Shown here piece by piece: positions 33,188 to 44,470 of a stretch of 64,000 bases of DNA; the stretch's first letter is position 1; each line of letters opens with the position of its first letter. Source of the DNA: Typha latifolia (taxonomy: Eukaryota; Streptophyta; Magnoliopsida; Poales; Typhaceae). The position numbers and the translations under genes were made by a program. The DNA is taken from assembly GCA_019914945.1 (NCBI GenBank), contig CM034107.1:4278001-4342000 (forward strand). The letters are read 5' to 3'. The notes beneath the pieces are model-generated. The model ran no database searches and was not told the origin of the DNA. It worked only from the letters and a program-made list of their open reading frames with translations.

Positions 33188-36100
33188 ATGGGTTTCGCCA
33201 TGCAACTCCACCCCCGTAACAACGCTCTCCTCTCCCCCGCCCTCTCCTTCCCGATCTCAAAACACTCCTCCTCGCTTTTGATATCCCAAACCCAGCGCTT
33301 CGCCTTCCCCGCCACCTCTACGATCCCTAGACCCATCAAGATTAACTACCCGAAGAGCTACCCCGTTCATGGTGCTCGTGCTTCAGCCGGGGAGTCGCCG
33401 GCGAAGCAGCTCCGGAGGATTCTGGGCTCTCCTGGGATCCACCAGGGACCCGCCTGCTTTGACGCGCTGAGTGCTAGGCTGGTGGAGAGGGCCGGGTTCG
33501 AGTTCTGCTTCACGAGCGGTAGGTGTTTGTTCTCTGGTCTCAGTAAATAGTTTTGGATAACTGGAACGAGGAAAACGGATTGATAAGCAAGTAAATGATG
33601 ATCTTTCTGTAGATTGGGTTTGTTTGGAACCGATTTCAGATGGATTTCAATTGATTTCATTTGGGAACGAATTACGCTGTTTGGAATATAATGGAATTGA
33701 AATGAAATCCATCTAAACTTTGTTTGGAATGAGGTAGGAATTCATTTTATTGTGTTTCATTTTCCTATTTTATCCTTGGGCATCGATAAGGATATAACAA
33801 AACAAGGTCAGTTTTGAAATTTGGATAACTTAACTTAAGTGGCAAATGAATTATGTCCAAATCCGACCTCAAATCTTCGAATTCTATTACACTTACTGAA
33901 GTCCATCCAAATCCACTAAAAACAATTGGAACTTGAAAGAGTGGATTTGGAGAAAATAGAATTCCAAATCAATTGAATTCCATGGATTTGGAGTTTCCAA
34001 ACAGGGTGTTAATGGTTCTGAACAACGGATTCGGAAAGCTAGAATTCAAAATCAACTAAATTCCATGGATTTGGGTTTCCAAATAGGCTGTTAATGTGGG
34101 CCCTCTTTTCCTTTTGATTTCTTAGGTTACTTGTTCTTGCAGCCCTGTTATGGTAAATGCTCTTCTTTTACAAATACATGATCATTCAGCTGTTTCTAAC
34201 TGCTAATTGTACTTCAGTTTATTTTGAGTAGAGAAGTGTATATAACTCCTTTTACTTGGCTCTTTTGAGACATTGGTCTGTATCTCAATAACGTCTCCAA
34301 CCATCAATAATCTGTTAATTCAAATAGAAAATGAAAGTATAACTTTGTACTTAGTCCGGTGGCTTGTGCATGACAAGGCCATGCCTGGGTGTAAGGAGAG
34401 GAAGCATAGTTGTATGCTCCCAATAGGAGCCTCTTTCATGTCGGCATGCCAGCATGTAACATATTGAGAAAAGTGGGGTCAACATGGTTGACATGTGCTA
34501 ACATTGCCTAATGTCATGGTAATGGTTGAGTAAGAATTTTATTTTGGGTTTAGCTCATTTACATGATATTTGTAATATGTTTTTACTAAGTATTTTTGTT
34601 CCTCTTGTTCATCAAAGAAAGTTCCAGCAGTGACTCTTGTTTGGCATTTAAAACCAGAAAGTACTTCATTCTATAGAATGCACCATCGTTTTGGTGTCAA
34701 CTAAATATTTTTTACTCTCCAATCTTATGATAAACTTAACATAGAAATAGATTTTAGAATATAACTTATCTCAGACCTCGGAAATGAGATTGATGCATGT
34801 GGGTGACTGCTATTCATCTTGTATCTGGAAAAAAAATGATGTATCTTATCAAATTTTAATCAAAATTGGTCATCTTCAGGGTTCTCTATTTCAGCTGCTC
34901 GGCTGGGGTTGCCAGATGTCGGTTTTATTTCATATGGAGAAATGGTAGATCAAGGTCAACAAATTACTCAAGCTGTATCCATTCCCGTTATTGGTGATGC
35001 AGACAATGGATATGGGAATCCCATGAATGTCAAGAGGACAGTAAAAGGTTTTATAAAAGCTGGTTTTGCTGGGATAATTCTTGAAGATCAGGTATGTCCA
35101 TGAATTGCAGAGTTGATAGCAACAACTTCTATTAGGTAAACTTTGCATCATTGGGTGTTGAAAATCACTGATCCAAACACTTCTTTTACTTGAATTTGGA
35201 ACCTGTCTAGATAATGAAATTTATACTTTATATTTTCAAGTCCTAAGCTTTACGGTTCTTTCCCAGGAGGCTTATTATTACCATTTAACAGTCTAAAACT
35301 GATGAGTACTTGAGAACCATAGCTTGCTTTGAGCAGTCTCTGCGGATCCAGACTGAGGTGACTTCAGAATAGGTTATTGGGCAATGTTCACATCGTATAT
35401 CAGGATATCAGATTGAATTGCTCAGGTTGATTTGGCTGAGGTTTATGGTTTCTTGCTCAGGAAGCTTGTTATTAATATTTAACTGTCTAAAACTGATGAG
35501 TATTTGAGAACCATAGCTCGCTTTGAGCAGCCTCTCACTCTTTATCGATGTGACTTCAGAAATAGACATACTCAGTTGTTCGGCAATGTTCAACATCATA
35601 TCTCAGATTGAATTGCTCAGGTTTATTTCGCTGTAATTTTTCTACCCATTGGTAGGTTTAACTTTCTATATTTATCAGTTTGCAAGTAAAAGATTTTCTG
35701 CACATTCTTCATGCACCTGTGATGCTGACATCAACAAGTTCATGAAAAAGAAACTGGTGTTTTATTAAAGTCAGATTCTTTATTTCTCCTTAGAAATTTT
35801 TCATGGTTTTAGCATTTCTCCTTAAAGGTCTCACCAAAAGCCTGTGGCCATACTCGTGGGAGAAAAGTGGTCCCAAGAGAGGAGGCAGTCATGAGTATTA
35901 AAGCAGCTATAGATGCACGAATGGAGAGTGGCTCTGACATTGTGATCATAGCAAGAACTGATTCTCGTCAAGCTGTGTCCCTAGAGGAATCCCTAGGGAG
36001 ATCGCGAGCCTTTGCTGATGCTGGAGCCGATGTTCTATTTATTGATGCTCTTGCTTCTAGAGAAGAAATGAAGGCCTTATGTGACATTTCTCCTTTGCTT

Positions 36101-39100
36101 CCAAAAATGGTAATGCTTTTCATTCTCCATTTTTCGGGTAATGGATGAAATTGGTAATTTCCTATCAATTTATATGATTCTCTTGCTCTTGTGGCAGCAG
36201 ATTGTATAGTAAGTAATGTGATTTATCTCTTTCTCCTTGTTTAGCACTGCCTCACAATCATATAGGAATTGATTCAAGTCTTTTGCAACTTACTCCTATA
36301 TTTATATTCTGACTACACATCTGAAATAAATGTGGTTGCAATTTTCACAGATAATGTCCACTTGTTTTATGCAATGTCACTTGCCTATTTTACAATTTTA
36401 GTAATAATGCCCTCATTAAATCTCAGTCAGAGCTTTGTGATTGTTCTTGTAGGCCAACATGCTTGAAGGTGGGGGAAAGACGCCCATATTGAACCCTGTT
36501 GAACTTGAGGAGATTGGATTTAAAATTGTGAGTTATCCTCTATCACTAATTGGGGTATCAATCCGAGCAATGGAGGTATGTCCTTTTAGCTTGTGATATT
36601 CTCTTCTTTTTATCTGAAATATATGGTTAGCCATAAGTTCCAGGTATATGATTTTGTGGAGTTTCGTAGCATGTTACTTCTACGATTTTGATTTTTAAAA
36701 CTTGTGCTGCATTGTCGCTACATTTTTGAAGTTTATAATTAATATTTCTTCTGATATATTTTATGGGTACATGCCATCTTTGTTGACTTGCTATTTTAGC
36801 CTTAAACTCCTTTATTTATACATTCCTGGGAACTCTCAATATGCCTTAGCCTAGATATAGATTTTGCTTTATCTTCAGTGAATGTTCTTGCTATAAAGCC
36901 CCTTTTGAAGTGAAATAAATTAATAAGTTTCTTTTAGCAATTCTTTTCAGGCTGTGGAAAGCCATAAATTCTTACTTGTCTATTTTTGTGGAAACTTCCA
37001 ATTAAACTTAGCCTAGAAATAGAATTTTATTTCTTGTCAGATTTTGAACTCTCCTTGATGGGTAATTTTCATATAAATTTCCCTTTTATATATTAAGCAA
37101 CCAAAAAGGCTAATAATTCCATTATTTTACATTCACTTTAACTATTTGGAATGAATTGGTTCTTAAGCTACTTGAATCAAGTCGTTTCGTCTGATTAAAT
37201 TGAGAAGTCCATTGGTTGTATTTGCCCATCCTTTTGTGAAGTGGATACCATGCCATTGCAATTAATAAGTTCTATTGGATGCCCTTATTCCATTTGGTTC
37301 TTGAAAAACCCCAGGATTTTGGTGTAGTATTAGCATAAACTTTTATTGGTCGGGGTGTGAAAAGATGGAGCTCGAAGAGATAGGCTTGGAGCATGTTTTG
37401 AAGTATTGATTAATATGTATCGATATTGACCATTGTCAATCCATAACAAGAGCCGAAACCACTCATTATTGGCCTTGTATTAGCCATATCAGCTGATTTG
37501 GGATTCATTATGGTAAATGAAAATTTTGAATTTTATTTTTATGCGGGCTAGATATGTGTTTGGATCATTAGTTGGATCCGATCCAAATGCAACTTTGGAC
37601 ATTAATTATTAGCATACTAAGCATAGCGAAGCTCTGGGAGGTGCTCTTCAGTGAGGTAGGCTCCCTATCTTCTCTCTCGCCTTTCTCTCTTTCTCTCTGC
37701 TTGTTTGTTCTTTTTTTTATCTTTCTTTTATCACCACTTACACTCACTTTTGTCCTAGAGGTGCCTTTCCATCACCTCTCTAGCAAAGATTGTTGTTGAC
37801 CTCCTCTAGTAAAGGGATCTCCCAAATGTTATGGAGTGGAGACCTAATTGGACTTGGACTTGCCAAAGCTAATCATTAATTCATAGAGGCCTTAGAAATA
37901 TTTGGGAATGCTAATTTAATTAGGATTATTAATTGGAGGCTTTCCTATTGGTATTATTTTTCTTTGCAGATTATCCTTGGGAATGAAGTATCTATCTTAT
38001 GTGGTTTGTTCTAATTCTATTGGGACCCCTACATCCCTTCTTGATGAGAGCCTATAGATATATAAGAGGATGCTAGGGGGTTTAATGTACAACTCACAAC
38101 ACAGCCTATTATTACAAGAGCTTGTGAGGGACCTTGTAGAGGGCTGAGGTGTAAATATAGAGAGGTATGAGTTTTGTAGAGAGAGAAGAGAGAGAATATT
38201 AGTTCTTGGGTTGGGTTGAGAGTAATTTCTCCCTTATATTTTCTCTTCTTATGATCTACATAGTGAAACTGGCAAGATTTTCATGAACATAGCTCACACT
38301 GAGTGAACCACATAAAAATCATGTGCCTCTTATATGATTGCTTTTGTGTTTTTCTCTATATTTCGCTCACCTAGACTCCCTGTGGTATTCCCAATGCCAC
38401 TCTCCATCATTGAGATGACGACAATAATTAGTAGGGTTATTTAGTATATTTACTCGGCCTTTGATAATATTGAGTATTTTTACTCTTCATATTATGTTCC
38501 ACATTCTTTGGGTAATTTAAATTTTCATAATTTTCTTCCATTGTTTTTAGCAATTAGGATTTGTGTACTTTATATCATATTTTAGAGTTTAATAAATTAA
38601 AGATATTATGTTGAATATTTTTTTTCCAGAATTTAACATAATGCTTGTATTCTAGCTATTTCTTTCCCTATATGTATACTATCAACATTCTTTGGTGGTT
38701 AACTATATTTCTTTTTTCATGTAAGTATACATGGGAGTGAGATCTGGCTTTAGCACATGGATAATACAGATAGCAATATGTCTCACTAATACTCAGAATT
38801 ATATCTTCTGTGTTCTTCAGATATCTGAGAGATTGTACCAAATTGTTTTGATGGTTAAACAAGTAGTTTTTATCTTATGATGTTATCATGATAAGGAACT
38901 CATAACCACAGGATGCACTTACAGCCATCAAAAGCGGTCGCATACCTCCTCCCGGAAGTTTGCCTTCTTTTGAGGAAATCAAGGATACACTGGGTTTTAA
39001 TGACTATTATGAGGAAGAAAAACGGTATAGTGTGACTGCCACTCGACTGTCAAACCAAAGTGGTTAGCTCTGCAGTCTTTCACCTCATGTCCTGATGCTG

Positions 39101-40263
39101 TTTAGAACTCTTCCTGACCTGTACCTTTTAAATAAATGCAGGTTATTATGTTGGTAGCAACAGCAGTTATAATAGAAGGGTAAGTCAAGAAGATTCCGGG
39201 CCACAAACATATCGGACTCAAGAGCCTGTTGTTGAAATCTTACCTTCATACACGTCTGGTAACTACAGCTCAAGTGATTCAAGAGGTCCAATGTCTGGAA
39301 TGTGGTCTCGCAAGTTGAGATTAAAGATAACTGGAAGGGATGGGATCGAGAAACTTGATGTGAGAATACCAGTAAGTTTTTCTCTTTACTGTAGAGGAGC
39401 ATGTCTCAGTGAGTGTGAACTGCATTGCAAATCTTTCCTGCACCCTGAACTTCGTTTTCTAAATGATCCTAATCCATTTTGAGTTTTCTGTTTCTACATA
39501 ATCCCTGATGAGATTAATAAAAGGTCAGTAGATCTTAGACCTGCAATCTCTGAGCTTGAAAGTGTTGCTTTGTGTTGCTTCTTTTGTAAATCTTGTATCC
39601 CTATATGGCTGATCTTGTTGTCCTGAGTGCATGTTGGGTTCTGGACCATCCTTCTCGTGATGAATGAGCTTTAATATATGCAAAGACGACACAGAAGGAT
39701 GCTTCTCTATGCATTCATGCAACATTCAGTTTACATCTTTTAGGCATTGAGAGACTTGGAGTTTATCGTAAAAGAGAATGCATCTATACTGTAATAGTTG
39801 TCCTTAATGCAGGCACACACATATTTACTGTTGTTAGAATGATTTACTTTTCTTGCCTCTCTTAACAGGCTGGTTTCTTGGAAGGGCTCTCAAGAATGAT
39901 TCCAGGTAATGGTTCTCAATTACAACTTAGTTATAGAGAAAATTATGTGGAACAACTTAATAAAAGTATATTCTAGTACACAAGACATTCCACTGGTACA
40001 AGGTCTGGAGATTACTCTTATGAGTGAAGAGGCTCTTTTCATGATTCAGGCCTGTTATTCTAGGATGCATGGAACAATAACACTTGTAACAAGTGACACA
40101 TTGGAAGATCTGACAGTACTTCTGCTCTGCAGGTTTGGCCGGTGTCGATGTCATGGAGATTTTAAATGATGCTGAGGATGTTTCCAATGGCCCTGAAAGA
40201 GGGAAGGTACTTCTTGATTTCAATGATGCAATGGGAGACAGGATTCAGGTGTTTGTTGAGTAA
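33188..40263 (+). CDS. Isocitrate lyase/PEP mutase family protein, probably plastidial, 498 aa
   Basis: Eight exons: 33188-33518, 34880-35091, 35828-36109, 36453-36575, 38912-39062, 39142-39371, 39869-39905 and 40133-40263; every junction is GT-AG and in phase. Residues 1-60 are Ser/Arg-rich, consistent with a transit peptide. The (beta/alpha)8 core (about 70-340) has the GDADNGYGNP metal-binding loop (149-158), ILEDQ (177-181), the catalytic-loop KACGH (185-189) with C187, and IARTDS (222-227). The family cleaves or forms C-C or C-P bonds of 2-oxo or dicarboxylic acids through Mg-bound enolates; plant copies are often labelled carboxyvinyl-carboxyphosphonate phosphorylmutase, without proof of that reaction. 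Residues about 367-498 are a C-terminal extension beyond the core, as in Arabidopsis At2g43180-like proteins (from memory). No lesion is seen. Confidence 0.9.
33605..34095. mobile_element. MITE-like element in intron 1, with duplicated right end
   Basis: The left part (GTTTGTTTGGAACC...GGATTTCAATTGATTT) is an imperfect reverse complement of the right part, which runs AATCAATTGAATTCCATGG, GATTTGGAG, TTTCCAAACAGG. The right end appears twice in tandem (about 33955-34010 and 34035-34093), each copy ending near (C/T)TGTTAATG. It is non-coding. The superfamily and target-site duplication are not resolved. Confidence 0.55.
35258..35636. repeat. Tandem duplication of about 190 bp in intron 2
   Basis: Two consecutive copies share GTCTAAAACTGATGAGTA, TTTGAGAACCATAGCT, CTTTGAGCAG and CAGATTGAATTGCTCAGG. 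Divergence is moderate. It lies wholly inside intron 2 of the isocitrate lyase-like gene. Confidence 0.8.
36576..38911 (+). other. 2.3 kb intron 4 of the isocitrate lyase-like gene
   Basis: The intron has GTATGT and ACAG borders. Its middle third carries a solo-LTR-like segment (described separately). The rest is T-rich without a recognised domain. Confidence 0.8.
37829..38400 (+). mobile_element. Solo Copia-like LTR in intron 4, approximate borders
   Basis: From TGTTATGGAGTGG onward the segment has plant Copia LTR organisation: a promoter-like TATATAAGAGG at about 38079, then a leader ending in GAAACTGGCAAGATTTTCAT, GTGAACCACATAAA and TGTGCCTCT, words characteristic of the R-U5 part of many plant Copia LTRs. 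No internal domain follows, so it is probably a solo LTR. The right border and TSD are not certain. Confidence 0.5.
39869..39905 (+). other. 37-nt microexon (exon 7) of the isocitrate lyase-like gene
   Basis: It encodes AGFLEGLSRMIP plus the first base of a Gly codon. It is bounded by AACAG and GTAATG and is needed to join exon 6 (phase 0) to exon 8 (two leading bases) in frame. Confidence 0.8.
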
Positions 40264-40559
40264 TTGTGCTCCAACTTCCCAAATCAGAGCTCAAGTTGTT
40301 AGCGCACTGCAGAATGCATACTCCGTGGTTGCTGCACTGTTTTAAGGAAGAGCAGTTGTCTAACGCTGCATATTCTACTTACACACATTCAACTATTGTC
40401 TATTGATAACAATCTATTGAAACTCATCCTGAAATAGATTTATCTATTATATTTGACGAAAGCATGTAATGGAGACCAACATGTGGATGAAGATTTCACT
40501 TGTGGGATCTACATGAAAACAATTCAATCTCATTGGTCTTGACAATCTTCGAAGAGGTT

Positions 40560-41040
40560 CTTGCATTGCCACTTCAAATAAGCTCTTTCTTACCTGGCTT
40601 CTTTGTGTGACAACTCTTTCCATTGCACTAGCTACTCAGTGGTTAGTGGGAGTCCTCGACAACACACCGTGCAAAAGTTGAGTACATTTTAACCTCTTTG
40701 TCAATGGTGGAGGTTAATGTTGCGGAGGCACACTGAGACACTCCGACTTATAAAATGGAGTGGATTTTAAGGTCCAGGTATATTGCAATTTGTAGGCCAC
40801 CTTGTCCATTTTCTTGACCATTAAAATGGGAGCCTTCATAACTGTGAACGGCTGCCTTTATAGACATTGCAGTGTCGAGAACTAGTGGGACTGAAGTTTG
40901 ACAAGAACTTCAGCTCCCACTTTGAAATTTAGAGGTCTCAATGTCAGTCCACTTTTTCAATTATCTACATGGATTTCTCTAAGACTGCCTTCACAAGGTC
41001 ATTCTTTTATTTGAGATCAGAGATAAATTGAGTGGCATTT
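40560..41040 (-). pseudogene. Ty3/Gypsy integrase C-terminal relic
   Basis: Minus-strand frames give FKVGAEVLVKLQ followed by PILMVKKMDKVAYKLQY and later SVPPQH. This is the order of the integrase C-terminal SH3-like region of plant Gypsy elements (a GDWVLVKLQ-like motif, then a GKVAYKL-like motif). Stops and frameshifts are frequent. Confidence 0.7.
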
Positions 41041-41076
41041 GGCTATGAAAGATCTCTCAAGCAATAGTTTGCGGCG

Positions 41077-41374
41077 TAAATTATAGCTAAACACTAATAC
41101 CACTAAATCATAGCTAAATCACAGTAAACATTTGCTAGGCTCGTGAATTCGATAAGCATTGTACCTTCTTCTCAAGGTAGAGCTAATCTTTTAATTGAAG
41201 TATAGCGGTGAGAATAGCGAAAATGAGTATTACAGAAATCTATAAAGGCTATAGGAATTATAAAAGTTTTCTCTTTATTATAATAACTTCGTTATACTAA
41301 AATTGGATAATATTATATGTAGAGAGTTTAGACCTTTATATAGAGGCAAATGATACATAAGTACAAGTGAAGAA
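41077..41374. repeat. 298-bp direct repeat, left copy (LTR-like)
   Basis: Nearly identical to 42470-42767, about 98% by eye with a handful of substitutions. It begins TAAATTATAGCTAAAC and ends CAAGTGAAGAA, so it lacks TG...CA termini. It flanks the Gypsy gag relic. Confidence 0.92.
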
Positions 41375-41559
41375 CATTAATAAGTTGAAATGCTCTGACT
41401 TTTTGGTTCACTTTTTATCTTCCTCCCTTGTGACTTAGATAATACTAAGCTTCTTTCACTTTGGATAGTTGTGTGCCTATTGATTAATTTGGGACTAAAA
41501 TGATGACACTTTGTCGTGTCCTTTTTATGATTCTTTAGCGCTAATCTCTGACAATTTTA

Positions 41560-42469
41560 GTTTGACAAATTGATTGTTATTCTTGTCTTACTCGAGGAGT
41601 TTCTCAACAGTGACAATAGCAACATTAGGCTCATTAACATGTTGGGCCACTAGTTTTTTGTGCACCTATTACTGCAACCCATCGAGGAAGTAGAATAGAT
41701 GATATTCTTCCGTTATGTTTGGGATAGACAATATCGAAAATGTAAACTCTTTGGCACAATTTTTAAGAGTACTACTTTGTCTATTGCAAGTATTTTTGGG
41801 CTAAGAACTCAATTTTTCAGTTCTTGCTCTTCAAGTCCTCCAAAAGATAATTTGGAAAAACCCTTCTTAATCTGTGTAGCTCATTGATTCACCACAACAT
41901 AGCATCATCAATAAAGTACATGTCCATGTTTGTACCTTTTTGGCTTCGTTCTCAAACTATATATATTTGAAGTAGCACTCTATATTCCATAGAAAATTTT
42001 CAACTTTTTTGCCATCAAGCACACCTATGAAATAGCAACGTTCAAAGAGGCAACCTAGATATACCCCTTATGGTCGTACCTCTCTATGCAACATTCCTCT
42101 CGAGGATAACAACATTGGTCTCGAGATCATTGATCTCTTTGACCATAGTTTATAGCCCCTTGAAGTCTGTTTCAATAACTCGTTGTTCAATTCATCGAGC
42201 AAGCTTCTCTTTGATCTCATAGAATTGAGCTTTGAAAGAGGCTATGCTAGGGTAGACACTTTCCTTCACATTACCATATTCTCTTTGAAGCCGGTGTGAA
42301 GGATATCTAATAGAATCATGCAGTTATCTAGGCGCTTGTAGCAACTTCTATTATGGACAAATGATCATCCAAAGGTATAAATTTATTGTAAGCTCTTTGC
42401 TATTGTCGCACCTGTAGTGCTTTCTTTTTGGTGCAATATCTATAGCAGCTTTGGAAAATAATTTCCCAC
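41560..42469 (-). pseudogene. Ty3/Gypsy gag relic
   Basis: Minus-strand sense includes MDMYFIDDAMLWW, then FTFSILSIPNITEEYHLFYFL and DGLQ, then NVAIVTVEKLLE. These match the capsid region of plant Gypsy gag (the AMLWW helix, then the EEDRLFYFLDGL-type segment, then the AA-A-LVE helix). Several stops are present. It lies between the two 298-bp direct repeats. Confidence 0.78.
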
Positions 42470-42767
42470 TAAATTATAGCTAAACACTAATACCACTAAA
42501 TCATAGCTAAATCACAGTAAACATTTGTTAGGCTCGTGAATTTGATAGGCATTGTACCTTCTTCTCAAGGTAGAGCTAATCTTTTAATTGAAGTATAGCG
42601 GTGAGAATAGCGAAAATGAGTATTACAGAAATCTATAAAGGCTATAGGAATTATAAAAGTTTTCTCTTTATTATAATAACTTCGTTATACTAAAATTGGA
42701 TACTATTATATGTAGAGAGTTTAGACCTTTATATAGAGGCAAATGATACATAAGTACAAGTGAAGAA
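42470..42767. repeat. 298-bp direct repeat, right copy (LTR-like)
   Basis: Partner of 41077-41374, same length and orientation. The flanks of the pair show no 4-6 bp duplication, so they are not standard LTR borders. Confidence 0.92.
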
Positions 42768-42984
42768 ATGAGTGGTGAGAGCTTCCAGATAAAACTGTCC
42801 ATCATGTTAATTTGCTGCCCATTGGCTTCTTCTAGTAGTAAAAACACTCCCTATAGTCAGAGAATGCTGGAAGGGGTTAATAGGAATTCCCAAAGGCTGT
42901 TACAAATAAGTCTGTCCAACAATAATGATAAATTAGCAACCATAAACTTGAGTGTCCCTTCAAATGATTTTAGGCCTCATTCAC

Positions 42985-44470
42985 TTGTGGAATAAGTCAA
43001 ATTGTAAAATAAAAAAAATTCAAACTTTTAATATTAGAAGAAAAGAGCTAATATTAGGTATAAGTTTTTTTTTATTATTTAGTTGAACATTAGTACTAGG
43101 AGTAGTAATTCCATTTGATGTGATATAAATATGATGTGAATTTGTATTAAGAATTGATGGTATTTTAAAGCAAATGATAGAAATACTTTTAATTTGATGT
43201 AAAGTAGTAGTAGTAATTAAGTATTGTCTAATCTAATACCAAAATAGTAATTTCATATTATTATATTAATTTAATTTTTATAAATTGGATCGAATAAGAG
43301 GAGAGAGAATGATAAGTTAATATACTAAGAGCATCTCCAATGCTTGCTCCATATTTGGAGCCCAAAGGCTCCAAATATGGAGCCAAAAATGGAGCAAGAG
43401 CCCAGTGCACTCCAATGCACCGGGCTCCATATATATTATAATAATAATATAATATATATATTATTATATTAGCTATTTTAAATTGCTTAATAGATCATCT
43501 TAGCGTTATTATTTTTTATTAAAAAAATATATGGTTAGAAAACTCTCATCGAGATCTTTAAAATAAGATTAATATTCAATAGTTTTAGAAGTAATTTTAA
43601 ATTACTAATTTTTTAATCAAACGCATCGAAATTACATTACACGAAATAAACATCGAAATAAGCATTACATGTCATTAACTAAAAATATCAAAATTACATT
43701 ACCTAAAATAAGTAGAAATTAACCAAATATAATAAAAGCAATAGATGTTTAATATTCTGGTAAGTCATCTCTATAGCCACCGGTTCCGGTTCCGTAGCCA
43801 CCTTCTCTTTCTTGACTGTGTTCACCTTCTTGCGATGAACCTCCGATTTAAAAATGAAAATGAATATTGCTTATGGCAGAGGCACGAGAATGAAGGAATA
43901 TAAATTTTAATGTAATTTTTATTTGATGTATTTCATTTTTAATGTATTTCATGTTTGATGTATTTCATATCTAATATATTTTAATTTTTAATATTTACAT
44001 TGGGGATAATTTTGAGTAATTATATTTTAGGATACATAATTTATTAGACTCATTTTTATAAATAATAAAAAAAATTAAAATTAAAATTAATTCAAAAGTA
44101 ATTTAATATTAGACTCATTTTAAAGGTCTTGATGAGACCTTTCCAATGGTATTATTTTTGTTAAAAACCGATTAGTAAAACTAATTATATACTTAGCTTA
44201 ACTAACTAAATTATTTAACAAATGATACAAATAGAATTAAAATTATTGAATATAACACTTATTGGGCAATTTTGGCATTTTCAAAAAGTTGATGTGACAA
44301 ATGGAACCCGGCTCCATTTTCATGGTGAGGCTCCAAATTTGGAGCCCCATATAGAGCCCGGTTGGAGCTCCATCGGGCTCCAAATTTGGAGTTTTGGAGC
44401 CCGGTTGGAGATGCTCTAAAAGAAACTAAGTTGTTATTTAGCTACTACACTAGAATAAAAATACTTATTA
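42985..44470. mobile_element. Dispersed repeat, copy B, interrupted by a Harbinger-type element
   Basis: Segments 42985-43328 and 44417-44460 together match the two segments of copy A at 3.2-4.6 kb. Removing 43329-44416 and one TAA restores the order seen in copy A, so the Harbinger-type element inserted into this older repeat. Confidence 0.6.
43329..44416. mobile_element. PIF/Harbinger-type non-autonomous transposon, 1.09 kb
   Basis: Perfect 12-bp inverted termini GAGCATCTCCAA are flanked by TAA on both sides (43326-43328 and 44417-44419), the 3-bp target duplication of PIF/Harbinger. Subterminal zones carry palindromes such as GGCTCCAAATTTGGAGCC (44329-44346) and a related imperfect one at 43367-43384. 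The interior is AT-rich, with a GC-richer patch at about 43770-43850 that could be decayed coding sequence. No transposase domain is recognised. Confidence 0.85.
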
